Positions 52,856 through 62,453 of a stretch of 64,000 bases of DNA are shown in pieces. Within the stretch, counting starts at the first letter, position 1; the number at the start of each line of letters is the position of its first letter. Below the pieces are notes generated by a model that searched no databases, was not told the origin of the DNA, and worked only from the letters and a program-made list of their open reading frames with translations. Both the position numbers and the translations under genes were made by a program. This stretch comes from Fimbriimonadaceae bacterium (lineage in GTDB: Bacteria > Armatimonadota > Fimbriimonadia > Fimbriimonadales > Fimbriimonadaceae): NCBI GenBank assembly GCA_019638795.1, contig JAHBTB010000001.1, positions 372,001 to 436,000 of the forward strand, read 5' to 3'.

Positions 52856-53894
52856 CTCCAGAGGTTAGAACGTGGTAGGCCTCGGTGAGGCGTCGGGCCA
52901 TGTGCACGGGCGTGTACGTGGCGAAGAACTTTGACTTTGCGGCCCTCCCGAGCCGTGCCGCCCTCTCTGGGTCGTCGACCATCCACCTGATGGCACCAGC
53001 CAGCGCCGTGGCCTGCCCAGGCTGGACCAGAACGGCCTCTGTGCCGTCCGCCACTGCTTCGGGGACGCCGCCCACCGCCGAAGCGACGATCGGCTTGCCC
53101 AAGGACATGGCCTCCAGTAAAGCGACGCTGAACGCCTCCGCCCACAAGCTGGGAAGCACCACCGCGTCGACCGCTGCCATCGCGTCGGCGACGCCGTCGA
53201 CCTTGCCGTGGACGCTGATGTGTCCCATTGACTGCAGTTCGGGGCGTAGCGGCCCGTCACCAAACACGTGGAGGCGGGCACCAGGCACGGAGCGGAGGGC
53301 CTCGGCGGCGACGAGCACCCCCTTTTCCTCCACCAACCGTCCGAAGAAGCCGACGCAGAACCCGTCCATGCCGAAGTTGCGCCTCGTCACCACAGCGTCT
53401 GATTGGGGTCGAAGGGGTTCGCAGCCGCCGTGGACGGCGGCGACCCGTTCGGGGTCGATGCCCGAGGCGACCAACGAGTCCGCCGCCGCTTGGCTGACCC
53501 CGACAAATCCGTCGGCCAGCCGGGCGAGGGAGCGGGCCCGCGACCGTCTCAGGGGTAGGGCAAGATGGCGCGTCACCACGACCCCCCGCTGCCCGCAGAG
53601 CCGCGCGGCGACAAGGGGCACGTCGTAGTCAGGTGAGAAGTGGGGGACAACCACGTCGTACCTTTGGCGCGAGAAGAGCCGGAGGTAGTCAGGCAGACCG
53701 GCAAGACGAAACTTGCGGGGTACCCGGGCCGGTACTTGGGGGACGAGCAGCCGTCTCGACAAGGGGGACCCTGGCCAAGCCGCCACCTCGACCTCGACAC
53801 CCTGAGCGGCCTGGGCGGCAGAAAGGGTCGCGACGTAACGCTCGATACCGCCCCAGTCGTCGGGCATCGACGAGGCGATGTGCAAGACCTTCAT
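52845..53894 (-). CDS. GT4-family glycosyltransferase
   Basis: A 349-residue GT-B glycosyltransferase of family 4, probably acting on a lipid-linked or surface glycan. The N-terminal domain has SMPDDWGGIERYVATLSAAQ and the C-terminal domain has VGFFGRLVEEKGVLVAAEAL, LHVFGDGPLRPELQ, VLPSLWAEAFSVALLEAMSL and the E-x7-E-like stretch AFSVALLEA. Donor and acceptor are unknown. ATG 53894 overlaps the upstream esterase TGA (ATGA). Its 3' end overlaps convergent kdsA by 11 bases. Confidence 0.88.
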   Translation of the reverse strand: MKVLHIASSMPDDWGGIERYVATLSAAQAAQGVEVEVAAWPGSPLSRRLLVPQVPARVPRKFRLAGLPDYLRLFSRQRYDVVVPHFSPDYDVPLVAARLCGQRGVVVTRHLALPLRRSRARSLARLADGFVGVSQAAADSLVASGIDPERVAAVHGGCEPLRPQSDAVVTRRNFGMDGFCVGFFGRLVEEKGVLVAAEALRSVPGARLHVFGDGPLRPELQSMGHISVHGKVDGVADAMAAVDAVVLPSLWAEAFSVALLEAMSLGKPIVASAVGGVPEAVADGTEAVLVQPGQATALAGAIRWMVDDPERAARLGRAAKSKFFATYTPVHMARRLTEAYHVLTSGVTR

Positions 53895-54769
53895 GACGTC
53901 AGGTGGCGGTCGAGCCAGTCGAGGTTGCGCTGGACCATGCTGGGGTGCCAGTCGTGCCCCCAGTCCAGCCTGACCAACTCCTTTGGTCCCGACAGGGCGT
54001 CATAGACCGCCTCGGCCTGGAACGGACGGACAGCTGGGTCACGGAGCCCTAGGGTCACAAGGGTGGGCACGCGGCAATAGGCGGCTTGGACGGCCGTGTC
54101 GTAGACGGATAAGGTCCGCGCGAGTTGTGCCGGTCGCTCAGGCGCGGCCGACCGCCAGTCGGCGAGTTCTTTCAGCGGGTAGCGGAACGGTCGGTCTTCG
54201 GCCATGACCTCGTTGATCTTGCCCAGGAACGGCATGTCGGCGACGACGGCGCCGACCGCACCGGACCACGCGCCTAACCACACCGAGACACCCCCTCCTT
54301 GGCTCATCCCCATGGCCCCGGTGCGACGGTGGTCGAAGCCGGTCAACGCTTGGAGGACGCGGGTCGCCAAGAGAGAGTCTTGGTAGAGTCGGCGGAACAC
54401 CCAGGTGGCCGGCGACGCCGCGCCGTCGGCAAAGTAACCCCGAGCCGGGGTGTAGACCTCGTCGTGGAACGCGGACTCGCCCAGCAAGTTGGGGGACAAG
54501 GACACGTAGCCGTCGCGAGTCCCGTATTCGTTGGGCTTCATCGACCAGCGGCTGTAAGGCGGGACCCAGAGGAAGGAGCCCCGGGGGGCCTCGTGGGGGA
54601 AGGCGACCCAAGCGTGCCGCTCACTACCGCCCATGCCCCGGAACGTGAGGACTTCGACCCGATGGGTGTCGGTGTCGCGGCCGCTGGGAAATGGGCCGGA
54701 GTAGTCGAGCGGAGCCGACCCTGCCTCGTCGGTGGTCTCGTGCCAAAAGGACTCGAGGTCGGCGGGCAT
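53891..54769 (-). CDS. Acetyl-xylan-esterase-like alpha/beta hydrolase
   Basis: A 292-residue alpha/beta hydrolase of the acetyl xylan esterase/cephalosporin-C deacetylase group. MPADLESFWHETTDEAG is the family N-terminus, then VPPYSRWSMKPNEY, the nucleophile elbow GAMGMSQGGG (Ser), and later LGLRDPAVRPFQAEAVYD (Asp) and WGHDWHPSMV (His). No signal peptide with the start at 54769, so it is probably cytoplasmic. It is coupled to the GT4 gene by ATGA and follows the NIL gene by 11 bases. Confidence 0.83.
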   Translation of the reverse strand: MPADLESFWHETTDEAGSAPLDYSGPFPSGRDTDTHRVEVLTFRGMGGSERHAWVAFPHEAPRGSFLWVPPYSRWSMKPNEYGTRDGYVSLSPNLLGESAFHDEVYTPARGYFADGAASPATWVFRRLYQDSLLATRVLQALTGFDHRRTGAMGMSQGGGVSVWLGAWSGAVGAVVADMPFLGKINEVMAEDRPFRYPLKELADWRSAAPERPAQLARTLSVYDTAVQAAYCRVPTLVTLGLRDPAVRPFQAEAVYDALSGPKELVRLDWGHDWHPSMVQRNLDWLDRHLTS

Positions 54770-54780
54770 GGCCAAGACGC

Positions 54781-55020
54781 TCAGGCCGAGACCGACCGTT
54801 GCAACGCGTCGACGTGCATGCCGGTCGTCATGAGCCAAGCGGTGGCACGCTGGATTTCTTCGACCGGGCCCTCGAGCCGGAGTTGGACGGTGCCGAAATC
54901 GGTGTCGACGTTGGCCTTTTCGATGTGCACACGCACATCGAACTCCTTGCACAGACGCCAGATCCAGGGTTCCTTTGTCTGGGCGTCGCGAGCGGTCAGC
55001 CTAATGTCGACGGATTGCAT
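54781..55020 (-). CDS. Stand-alone NIL-domain protein
   Basis: A 79-residue protein made entirely of a NIL domain: VDIRLTARDAQTKEPWIWRL, then FDVRVHIEKANVDTDFGTV and EEIQRATAWLMTTGMHVDAL. NIL domains normally sit at the C-terminus of MetN-type methionine ABC ATPases, or fused to ferredoxins, and bind or sense amino acids. Here it stands alone between the E2 gene and the esterase. TAGAAT is 9 bases before ATG, next to GGGTGGG. The role is unknown. Confidence 0.82.
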   Translation of the reverse strand: MQSVDIRLTARDAQTKEPWIWRLCKEFDVRVHIEKANVDTDFGTVQLRLEGPVEEIQRATAWLMTTGMHVDALQRSVSA

Positions 55021-55039
55021 AGCCCACCCATTCTACCGG

Positions 55040-56314
55040 TCACCGGAGAAAATCGAAGGTCTCCAACTTCTGCTTGACGGCCTGAAGGAACCGGCCCGCC
55101 GTCATGCCGTCGACGAGACGGTGGTCGTAGGTCAGCACGCAGTTCAGCATGTGCCGGACTGCGATCATCCCGTTGACGACCTGCACCTGCTCCTTGATCC
55201 CGTAGACGCCGGCGATGCCAGCCTGCGGCGCGTTGATCATCGGCGTGCCGAGGACCGCGCCATAGGAGCCGGGGTTCGTGAGAGTGAACGTGCCCCCCTG
55301 GATGTCGGGCACACCCAACTGGTTGGCCCGGGCCCGTGCGGCGATCGAGTCGAGGTCGCGCGCGATCTCGACGATCGTCTTGCTGTCGCAGTCCCGGACG
55401 ACGGGCACGATCAGTCCACCAGAACCGTCCTTGCCCAACGACACTGCCACGCCCATGTGGACCTTGTGGTGGGTGGTCACCATGTTGTCGGTCAGGCTGG
55501 AGTTCAGCATCGGGAACTGGAGAAGGGTCTCGGCCAAGGCCTTGATGAAGAACGGCGTGTAGGTGAGCTTGACCCCGTTTTGCTCCAGGAAAGCGTCCTT
55601 GTTGCGCGAGCGGAAGTTCACCATGTTGGTGACATCGATGTCGATGAGGGTGCTGACGACCGGCACGCTGGCGTTCCGCAACATCGCGTCGGCGATCATC
55701 TTGCGCAGTCCCGTCAGTTGGACGGTGGTCGACTCGGCACCGTCAGCGGGCCTCGTGACCGGGGCCTCGACCGCAACGGCCGCGGTAGGCGTCGGGGCGG
55801 CACCACGCGAGGTCAAGTAGCCCTGAAGGTCTTTCTTGGTGACCCGGCCCCCTTCCCCACTGCCGGAGAGGGCGGCCAACTCTTCTTGGCTGACCCCATG
55901 CTCCTTGGCCATGGTGCGGACCAGAGGCGTGAAGAACCGGCGGCCACCCGCAGCGGCGGCCGGTTGGGCCGGTTGCGCCGGCTGAGGTGCGGATTGCGCC
56001 GGGACCGGGGCCGACGGAGCCGGAGCTGGCGCGGCGGCCTCTCCCCCACCCGCGATCGCCGCCTTGGCGGCGGCCTCGTCGGGCTCGATCACGCCCATGG
56101 CATGGAAGACTTCGACTTCGTCGCCTTCGGGAATGTTGATCTTGACCAGGATCCCGCTGGCGGGCGACGGAAGTTCGGTGTTGACCTTGTCGGTCATGAT
56201 CTCGACGACCGGCTCGTCTTCTTTGACGAATTCACCCACTTTTTTGAGCCAGCGGCTGACCGTGCCCGAGTGCACGGACTCGCCGAGTTCCGGCATCAAG
56301 ATCTCGACAGGCAT
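55040..56314 (-). CDS. 2-oxo acid dehydrogenase E2 component (lipoyl acyltransferase)
   Basis: A 424-residue E2 core enzyme. The N-terminal lipoyl domain (1-76) carries the lipoylated K43 in MTDKVNTE. An Ala/Pro linker (90-123) leads to the E1/E3-binding domain (126-165, FTPLVRTMAKEHGVSQEELA). The catalytic domain has LRKMIADAMLRNASVPVVS and the C-terminal YDHRLVDGM (H398, D402). The E1 partner is not adjacent, so pyruvate, 2-oxoglutarate and branched-chain complexes all remain possible. CATAAT lies 6 bases before ATG. A lone E3 gene is at 12464-13915. Confidence 0.93.
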   Translation of the reverse strand: MPVEILMPELGESVHSGTVSRWLKKVGEFVKEDEPVVEIMTDKVNTELPSPASGILVKINIPEGDEVEVFHAMGVIEPDEAAAKAAIAGGGEAAAPAPAPSAPVPAQSAPQPAQPAQPAAAAGGRRFFTPLVRTMAKEHGVSQEELAALSGSGEGGRVTKKDLQGYLTSRGAAPTPTAAVAVEAPVTRPADGAESTTVQLTGLRKMIADAMLRNASVPVVSTLIDIDVTNMVNFRSRNKDAFLEQNGVKLTYTPFFIKALAETLLQFPMLNSSLTDNMVTTHHKVHMGVAVSLGKDGSGGLIVPVVRDCDSKTIVEIARDLDSIAARARANQLGVPDIQGGTFTLTNPGSYGAVLGTPMINAPQAGIAGVYGIKEQVQVVNGMIAVRHMLNCVLTYDHRLVDGMTAGRFLQAVKQKLETFDFLR

Positions 56315-56321
56315 AGCGAGA

Positions 56322-56951
56322 TTATGGCTGAAGGGACGCGCCCTTGGATGGTCCCGAAGACCGTCCCGACCAGGCGGCGACCCGACCCTCAAGCATGGCT
56401 CTGACCCCGGGCCACTCTTCGTCGGTGACGCTGTACATCGCCGTGTCCCGGACGTAACCGTTGGGCTGGACACCGTGCTTGCGCAATGTCCCCTCGAAAA
56501 CAGCCCCGGCCTTCAGGATCGCGGCGCGGGACTGCAGGTTGCGCATGTCGGTCTTGAGCTGGACTCGGACGCACCCGAGAGTCTCGAAGGCGTGCCGCAT
56601 CATCGCAAGCTTCATCTCGGGATTGACAAAGGTGCCCTGCCACGCCGGGGCGATCCAAGTCGCCCCGATCTCCAGGCTTCGGTGGGCGGGCCGGAGGTCG
56701 AGGTAGGAACTCTTCGCGACGACTTCGCCGGTGTCACGGAGCCGGGCGACGAAGCTGACAAACGACGGGTCGGCCAAGGTCGCGGCGATGAACGAGGCAA
56801 ACGCCTGGGGCGTCGTGTCGGCTGGCATGTGCCCCATGTAGAAGTCGAACGTGTGGTCGTCGACCGTCGCCCGAAGGGCTTCGGCGTCTTCCTGGACCAT
56901 CGGGGACAAGTCCAGGTGGGGCGTTTGTAGGGTCACCGGCACGACATTCAT
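56322..56951 (-). CDS. GNAT-family N-acetyltransferase
   Basis: A 209-residue GNAT acetyltransferase of the RimJ/RimL-like type. It has TLQTPHLDLSPMVQEDAEAL at the start, EIGATWIAPAWQGTFVNPEM in the position of the RimL substrate block, LGCVRVQLKTDMRNLQSRAA and the acetyl-CoA-facing KAGAVFEGTLRKHGVQPNGY. Substrate unknown (a protein N-terminus or a small molecule). The start lies 4 bases after the phhA stop, so it is translated from the same message. Confidence 0.83.
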   Translation of the reverse strand: MNVVPVTLQTPHLDLSPMVQEDAEALRATVDDHTFDFYMGHMPADTTPQAFASFIAATLADPSFVSFVARLRDTGEVVAKSSYLDLRPAHRSLEIGATWIAPAWQGTFVNPEMKLAMMRHAFETLGCVRVQLKTDMRNLQSRAAILKAGAVFEGTLRKHGVQPNGYVRDTAMYSVTDEEWPGVRAMLEGRVAAWSGRSSGPSKGASLQP

Positions 56952-56955
56952 GGTT

Positions 56956-57879
56956 CTAGGCTTCCAGAAAACTAGCGATGTCCGCTTCGCTGAGATGCGG
57001 CTCGCCGGGGGCGACGTTGTCCAGCTTGCCGTCCTTCATCCACTGCTCCAGGTCACCGACCAGGGTGAACAGGTGGTCAAAGGATTCGACGACGAAGAGG
57101 AGCGGCTGGTAGTGGTCGATCTCAAAGTACTGGTTGACGACCCACTCCAATTGGACCGGATAACGCTGGACCAGGGGCGACTCGATGGAGTGCTGGATCT
57201 CGCCATGGCTGGAGAGGAGTCCACTGCCGTACACCTTGAGCCCCGACGGGCCGCGCATCAGGCCGAACTCGATCGTGAACCAGAAGAACCGCGCCATCGC
57301 CTTGATGACGCTGGTCAGCCGGGCGACCCTCACCTCGGGGTCCTTGATGTCCTTGACGACCATCGCCGCAGTGCGGGCGCACTCGCCGAACCGGACCAGC
57401 GTGTCGGCAAACGCCGGGTCGGTGTGCATGGGCACATGGCCGGCGATGTCGTGGAAGATGTCGGGCTCGGGCAGGTAGTCGAGGTTGTCGTGCTTGCGGA
57501 CGGTGATCGTCGTCGGGAAGTCGCGGTTTCGCAGACAGTCAAAGAACAAGTAGGCGGGGACGTATCCAGCCACGGGCTTCGCCCGGAACCCGGTCAGGGG
57601 GTTCAGGAACTTGTTGACGTCGTCGAGCCGGGGTACCCGCTCCGGGTCGAGGCACAGGTTAGAGATGCCCTTGAGGAAGTGTTCGTTCGCGTACTTCTCC
57701 CAACTCGGAAGCATCCTGGCGTAGAGGTCGTGCCAAGTGCGGTGGTTCTCCTCGGAATAGAGGTTGTAGGGCTGGGTGATGTACAGGCGGCCTTCGGCGA
57801 CGGCCTTTTCAATGAACGGGGCTTCGGTCGTCGTCATGCCGACGCCGTCGGGAAACTCGGGGTTGAGAACGTGCGCCAT
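56956..57879 (-). CDS. phhA: Phenylalanine 4-hydroxylase
   Basis: Pterin- and iron-dependent aromatic amino acid hydroxylase making tyrosine from phenylalanine. The 307-residue protein has the iron site FHDIAGHVPMH (H143, H148) and E204 in FWFTIEFGLM, a complete 2-His-1-Glu triad. Flanking motifs are PLTGFRAKPVAGYVPAYLFF and DPAFADT. CACAAT and GGAGGG lie upstream of ATG. A GNAT gene follows 4 bases downstream. No pterin-recycling gene is adjacent. Confidence 0.93.
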   Translation of the reverse strand: MAHVLNPEFPDGVGMTTTEAPFIEKAVAEGRLYITQPYNLYSEENHRTWHDLYARMLPSWEKYANEHFLKGISNLCLDPERVPRLDDVNKFLNPLTGFRAKPVAGYVPAYLFFDCLRNRDFPTTITVRKHDNLDYLPEPDIFHDIAGHVPMHTDPAFADTLVRFGECARTAAMVVKDIKDPEVRVARLTSVIKAMARFFWFTIEFGLMRGPSGLKVYGSGLLSSHGEIQHSIESPLVQRYPVQLEWVVNQYFEIDHYQPLLFVVESFDHLFTLVGDLEQWMKDGKLDNVAPGEPHLSEADIASFLEA

Positions 57880-57981
57880 TGCCTTCTCTACCCTCCATTG
57901 TGGCGCGGCTGGCGCGGCGGCGTTGGTCCGTCTGATGAAGAGACGGCAGGCCCGGCCACCGACCCCAGGCCCGCTGTCTGG

Positions 57982-58281
57982 CTAGCGACCTGCCCGGGGG
58001 TCGCCGGGGAACTGCGCCTCACCGCCCCCTGCACCGGCACCGGCACCAGGGTCAGGGAGGTTGTACTTCTTCCGGATCTCGGCGATCTTTTTCGCCTTCT
58101 CGGCCGGCGGGGCGGGTGATGCCTCCCACATCTTGATCTGTTCTTCCGGCTTCTGCTGCTCGACGTACGACTTCATCTCGTCCGCCGACTTGCCCGCCGG
58201 GGCGTTGCCAATGTTGTCGCACGCGACGAGGCTGGACCCGAAGGTGGCCAGTACGGCAAAAATGAGTGTCTTGGTTTTCAT
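57982..58281 (-). CDS. Small putative lipoprotein
   Basis: A 99-residue protein with a lipoprotein signal: MKTKTLIFAVLATFGSSL then LVAC with Cys at about position 21. The mature part has DEMKSYVEQQKPEEQIKMWE and PAEKAKKIAEIRKKYN, likely helical and charged, and a Gly/Ala-rich tail. No domain is recognised. ATG 58281 is chosen because it gives the lipobox; a longer frame lacks one. It is downstream of the pseudopilin gene with a 55-base gap. Confidence 0.72.
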   Translation of the reverse strand: MKTKTLIFAVLATFGSSLVACDNIGNAPAGKSADEMKSYVEQQKPEEQIKMWEASPAPPAEKAKKIAEIRKKYNLPDPGAGAGAGGGEAQFPGDPRAGR

Positions 58282-58336
58282 GGGAGTCTCTTTGGGGGGC
58301 GGGTGACTGGCGTCCTCCGCCCCCTTGGTCATGGCC

Positions 58337-59245
58337 TTACTGGTTCGCCGCGTCGGCGTAGTTGGTCCCCCACCAGATGAAGCACTCACCGGCATGGGGG
58401 TCACCGCTCCACGCGTTGGCGGGCGGGCAGGTGTCCCAGTCGCCAAAGCTACCGTTCCACCGCTTGCCGTACGTCCCCATCATCTGGGAGGTCTTGTGGA
58501 ACTTGGCGTGGCTGTCGACAAAGGCCAGGTTGTTGCCGTCGCCGTGCATGCCCTTGTAGCTGGAACCCCAGAAGGCCGGTCCAGGCCAGTCGGTGTTGTC
58601 CGGCTCGAAGGTGTAGAAGATGACGGCCTTGGCCACCGAAGTGAAGGTCTTCGCCGGCGAGGGGCCGATGCCCTCGTTGCCCTCCGCGCTCACCGAACCG
58701 GTCGTCAGGTTGAAGCCCGGCTGCGTGTAGTTACCCGTCCGGGCCGAGACGCACAGGCGGCTGTCGTAGCCAAACTGGCGGATGTTGACGTCGTAGTCCG
58801 AAGCCGGATAGATGTCGTCGAAGTAGTGGCTGTTGGCGTTGTCGTCGCCGGAGCCGTACTTCGAGGTGCCGACGCCGATGCACCCGTCGTCGGGCGGGGT
58901 CATGTAGTAGCCGAAGCCGTTGTCGTGCTGTTTGCGCTGCAGCATGCCCTGCTTGGCCGGCGACGCCGGGTCGGCGAACATCTGCTTGCTCTTCACATAC
59001 GGCATCAGGCGGGCGTGGAACACGTAGCCTTCGTAGATCTTGGTGTGCGGCGACATGTCGTCGTAGTCGCCTCCGTAGATCTGGAGGGCGGTGCCCAACT
59101 GCTTGATGTTCGACAGGGACGAGGTCTTCTTCGCGGCGGCTTTCGCCTGGGCGAAGACCGGGAAGAGAATGGCCGCGAGAATCGCGATGATCGCGATCAC
59201 GACGAGCAATTCGATCAACGTGAATGCTTTGTTGGTTTGCTTCAT
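58337..59245 (-). CDS. Type II secretion/pilin-like protein with N-methylation signal and H-X9-DG-type domain
   Basis: A 302-residue pseudopilin. The N-terminus has the prepilin cleavage and methylation signal [19 protein letters not shown], with Ala rather than Gly before the [25 protein letters not shown] follows, then a Ser/Asp/Tyr-rich globular part and, near the C-terminus, [17 protein letters not shown], a hallmark of the large DUF1559-like family in Planctomycetes and Armatimonadota. AGGTGA precedes ATG 59245. The C-terminus is Trp/Cys-rich. It probably forms part of a surface pseudopilus or remains membrane-anchored. Confidence 0.88.
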   Translation of the reverse strand: MKQTNKAFTLIELLVVIAIIAILAAILFPVFAQAKAAAKKTSSLSNIKQLGTALQIYGGDYDDMSPHTKIYEGYVFHARLMPYVKSKQMFADPASPAKQGMLQRKQHDNGFGYYMTPPDDGCIGVGTSKYGSGDDNANSHYFDDIYPASDYDVNIRQFGYDSRLCVSARTGNYTQPGFNLTTGSVSAEGNEGIGPSPAKTFTSVAKAVIFYTFEPDNTDWPGPAFWGSSYKGMHGDGNNLAFVDSHAKFHKTSQMMGTYGKRWNGSFGDWDTCPPANAWSGDPHAGECFIWWGTNYADAANQ

Positions 59246-59286
59246 TGCGTTATCACCTAGCAATTCGCTGTCAGGGCGAACAGTTT

Positions 59287-61380
59287 CTATGCGGAGCTGC
59301 GGAGCCGCCCCTTGGCCGGTACCACGACGGCGCCAGAAAGCGGGGCGAGGGTCAGGCGGAGCTTTCCGTCGGCAAAAGCTGAGACAGCCTTGCCCGACAG
59401 GGCTTCGACACAGGGACGGGTCAGAGCCGGCCGAAGGCTAGCCGGGAGTTTGACCTCCACGGTCTGCTCTCGGTCCGAGCGGTTGAGGATGACGAGGGCG
59501 GCGTCCTTTTCATAGACGCGACCAAAGGAGACGATGCCACGTTGGTCGTCGGCCAGCACCCGGACCGGGTCACCGACCATCAGGGCCTCCGAGCCAAGCC
59601 GGACGCGGGCCAACGTTTTGTAGTAGGAAAGCATTTCGTTCTGGGGGTCCGCCGTGTCCCACCGCATGCCCCGGCGGTTGTCGGGGTCCTTCCCCCCTTC
59701 CATGCCCAGTTCGTCGCCGTAGTAGACGCAAGGGGCGCCGACCCAGGTGAACTGGACGAACGCGCCGAGCTTGGCCAAGCGACGGTCCCCGCCGCACTCG
59801 TTCATGAACCGCGGGGTGTCGTGACTGCCGATCAGGTTCATCATGTTGCGGCTGACCTGGGGCACGTAGCTGGTGTAGACGCGGGTCAGTTCGTCGAGAA
59901 ACGCGGTGGGCGAGGTTGATCCCTTGGCGACAAAGTCCACCACCGCAGACCGGAACCGGTAGTTCATGACCGAGTCGAACTGGTCGCCCTGCAACCACGG
60001 CGACCCGTCCCCCCAGATCTCCCCCACGATCCACTTGTCGGCCCCATGGCTCTTCACCCGCGGCCGAAACCGACGCCAAAAACGAGGGTCGACCTCGTTC
60101 GCCACGTCCAACCGCCACCCGTCGACATGGGCCTCGCGGTCCCAAAAATCAATCGTGTCCAAGACATACCGGCTCGGGCCGGGGGCGTAGGTGTTCAGCT
60201 TCGGCAGGCTGGGAAAACCGTACCAAGCCTCGTACGGGGGGTTCTCCTTGGCCACGACCGGGTACGACTTGATGAAGTACCAGTCGGTGAACTTGCTGTC
60301 CCTGCCCTTCTCGATGATGTCCTTGAACGGGGCAAAGTCAGGGGCGGTGTGGTTGAACACGCCGTCCAGGACCACCTTCATGCCGGCCCGGTGCATCGCG
60401 GCGGCGAGATCCTTGAACTCCTCGTTGGTGCCGAACCGGGGGTCGACCCGGTGATAGTCGGTGGTCTCGTAGCGGTGGTTGCTAGGCCCGACGAAGATCG
60501 GGTTGAAATAGACCGCACCGACCCCCAGGCTGCGCAGGTATCCAAGACGACGCTTCACCCCCGCCGCGTCGCCTCCGAACCAGGTTAAGTAGGTAGGGGC
60601 CGAGTCCCACGGGACGACGCCGGCCGGGTCATTGGACGGGTCGCCGTTGTCAAACCGGTCGGGAAAGATTTGGTAGAGGACGCTGCGCTCGACCCACCGT
60701 GGCACGGTGAACGGCTTGAACTCGCCGGGACGGAGGACAAAGTCACCCTTCCTGCCGACGCCGTCAGGGCCGACACGGAGCCTCGTCCGTCCGTCGACCA
60801 CCTCAAAGTGGAACCTAAGCTCAGACCGGCCGGACCACGGGACCGACACCGCCCACTCCGTGGACAGTTCGTCCGCGGCGACCGGTTCGGCCTCGTGCCG
60901 GCCTCCCGCCGTGACCACGACGACCCTTTCGACGTCGTCCCGACGGGTGTCGATATGCAAGGTCAGTCGGCCCCGGTCAAGGTTGACCCGGGGGATACCG
61001 GTCGTGAACACCACCGCCGAACCGGTGACGACCCCGTCACCCTTTCGGCCGGGACGGAGAGAATAGTCAGGCGGCACGACGAGGAGCACCGAGTTCGTGT
61101 TGCCGTTGCCGTCGTCGACGTTGGTCTTGGCCCGAGGGTCCACCGTCCAGGTGTCGCCGTCCAGGACAAATTTGTACTGGTACTTGCCTGGCCTCAGCAC
61201 CTTGCTCAGCCGCCATGTGCGCCCGTCGGAGTCGACCTTCATCGGGTCTCTCTCCTTGTGCCAGTCGTTGAACGTGCCGACGACGCTCACTGAATGAAGG
61301 GCGCGGTCGGCGATGAATACGAAATCATGCGCAGTGCCTTGCGCCGTCGCCACAAGGGCCATGGTCGTCAGTAGTGTCAC
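59287..61380 (-). CDS. GH13 alpha-amylase-family glycosidase (neopullulanase/cyclomaltodextrinase-like)
   Basis: A 697-residue GH13 enzyme. The N-terminus is a CBM48-like domain ([14 protein letters not shown] and [14 protein letters not shown]), followed by a CBM34-like beta domain and the catalytic barrel. Catalytic residues are D425 ([10 protein letters not shown]), E454 (IVGEIWGD) and D521 (IGSHDTPR). A signal-like start ([13 protein letters not shown]) suggests export. GTG 61380 overlaps the LacI stop (GTGA), so the two are coupled. Expected substrates are maltodextrins, pullulan or cyclodextrins. Confidence 0.9.
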   Translation of the reverse strand: MTLLTTMALVATAQGTAHDFVFIADRALHSVSVVGTFNDWHKERDPMKVDSDGRTWRLSKVLRPGKYQYKFVLDGDTWTVDPRAKTNVDDGNGNTNSVLLVVPPDYSLRPGRKGDGVVTGSAVVFTTGIPRVNLDRGRLTLHIDTRRDDVERVVVVTAGGRHEAEPVAADELSTEWAVSVPWSGRSELRFHFEVVDGRTRLRVGPDGVGRKGDFVLRPGEFKPFTVPRWVERSVLYQIFPDRFDNGDPSNDPAGVVPWDSAPTYLTWFGGDAAGVKRRLGYLRSLGVGAVYFNPIFVGPSNHRYETTDYHRVDPRFGTNEEFKDLAAAMHRAGMKVVLDGVFNHTAPDFAPFKDIIEKGRDSKFTDWYFIKSYPVVAKENPPYEAWYGFPSLPKLNTYAPGPSRYVLDTIDFWDREAHVDGWRLDVANEVDPRFWRRFRPRVKSHGADKWIVGEIWGDGSPWLQGDQFDSVMNYRFRSAVVDFVAKGSTSPTAFLDELTRVYTSYVPQVSRNMMNLIGSHDTPRFMNECGGDRRLAKLGAFVQFTWVGAPCVYYGDELGMEGGKDPDNRRGMRWDTADPQNEMLSYYKTLARVRLGSEALMVGDPVRVLADDQRGIVSFGRVYEKDAALVILNRSDREQTVEVKLPASLRPALTRPCVEALSGKAVSAFADGKLRLTLAPLSGAVVVPAKGRLRSSA

Positions 61381-62399
61381 CGGGCCACCCCCAGCGGTCG
61401 GCGGGACGAACCTCGGACCATCAGCTCACAGGGTATGACGATCCGGCCCGGGACAGACGGACCCTTACTCTCAATAATCTGGATGAGTTTGCGGCATGCT
61501 TCCTGGACTAATTGTTCAAAATTCATGTTGACGCTTGTGATGCCGCCGTCGACAAGGTCGCACAAAGAGCTGTCATTGAAGCTCACGAGGCCGAGGTCAC
61601 CCGGCAAAACCAAGCCCAGTTGTCGCGCCGTGCGCGCGACACCCATCGCCATGAAGTCGTCGAGGACGACGAAGGCGTCCGGTCGGTCGGCCGAGTCCAG
61701 CACCGCCCGCGAGGCGGCAAGGGCGGCGGCAAAGCCGAAGTCGCTCGACCAAACCCGGGGCACCAGACCGTGCTCGTTCATGACCATCCGATAACCAGTC
61801 AGCCGGTCCTCGCTGACGGCGACGCCGGCGGGCCCGCCGAGGAAGCCGATCTTCCGATAGCCGTTCTCGACCAGGTGCTGGGTGGCGATGCGAGCGGCCA
61901 GGACGTTGTCGTTGTCCACGCTGTGCATGACCGACGTCCGCGGGTTGCCGATGACGACAAAGGGGAACCGGTCGTCCTGGAGCTTGTGGAGCCGTTCGTC
62001 CTCCGACTCCGGCTCGACCAAGATCACGCCGTCGACCCTACGGGTGCGCAGGAGCTCGTCGTAGACCGCGGACTGCTGCTCGCTGCCGGACGCGACGTCA
62101 AGGCACAGATGGTAGTTCGACTTGCTCAGTACCTGGGTGATCTCGGAGATCAGGGCGCTGTAGAACGGATCGTCTTTCAGGCCGCCGTCGGGCCGCTTGA
62201 GGACAAGGCCCACCAGACTGGTGCGGCGGCGGCGCAAGGCCTGGGCGCGCACGTCCGGACGGTAGTTGGATTGCTTGATGACGCTGAGCACGCGCTCCCG
62301 CTTGTCGCGTTCGACGCGTTCGTCACCCGCCAAGACGCGGCTGACCGTCGCTTGCGAGACGGCCGCCAGTCTGGCGATGTCCTGTTGCGTGACCCTCAT
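61377..62399 (-). CDS. LacI-family transcriptional regulator
   Basis: A 340-residue LacI-type repressor with an N-terminal helix-turn-helix (RVTQQDIARLAAVSQATVSR, then VLAGDERVERDKRERV) and a periplasmic-binding-like effector domain (SLVGLVLKRPDGG, VDGVILVEPES, RKIGFLGGPAGVAVSEDRL). The start could be ATG 62399 or ATG 62417; the former has GGGGAC 10 bases upstream and the normal N-terminus. It precedes and is coupled to the GH13 gene, so it probably represses itself and that enzyme from the operator at 62422-62441 in response to a maltodextrin-like effector. Confidence 0.9.
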   Translation of the reverse strand: MRVTQQDIARLAAVSQATVSRVLAGDERVERDKRERVLSVIKQSNYRPDVRAQALRRRRTSLVGLVLKRPDGGLKDDPFYSALISEITQVLSKSNYHLCLDVASGSEQQSAVYDELLRTRRVDGVILVEPESEDERLHKLQDDRFPFVVIGNPRTSVMHSVDNDNVLAARIATQHLVENGYRKIGFLGGPAGVAVSEDRLTGYRMVMNEHGLVPRVWSSDFGFAAALAASRAVLDSADRPDAFVVLDDFMAMGVARTARQLGLVLPGDLGLVSFNDSSLCDLVDGGITSVNMNFEQLVQEACRKLIQIIESKGPSVPGRIVIPCELMVRGSSRRPLGVAR

Positions 62400-62421
62400 T
62401 GGTCGACGTGTCCCCATTGAC

Positions 62422-62441
62422 GAATACGTGCATACGTATTC
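62422..62441. promoter_or_regulatory. Putative LacI-family operator
   Basis: GAATACGT (62422-62429) and ACGTATTC (62434-62441) are perfect inverted arms around GCAT. The 20-bp site is just downstream of the promoter at 62454-62482 and just upstream of the regulator's start, so a bound repressor would block early transcription. The site resembles the size and symmetry of LacI-family operators. Confidence 0.7.
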
Positions 62442-62453
62442 ACAACTCGGGGA

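Noticed and set aside
54299-56404. Open plus-strand frame of about 700 codons across the E2, NIL and esterase genes
   Set aside because: Same effect of high GC in third codon positions; it runs across three unrelated minus-strand genes with recognised domains.
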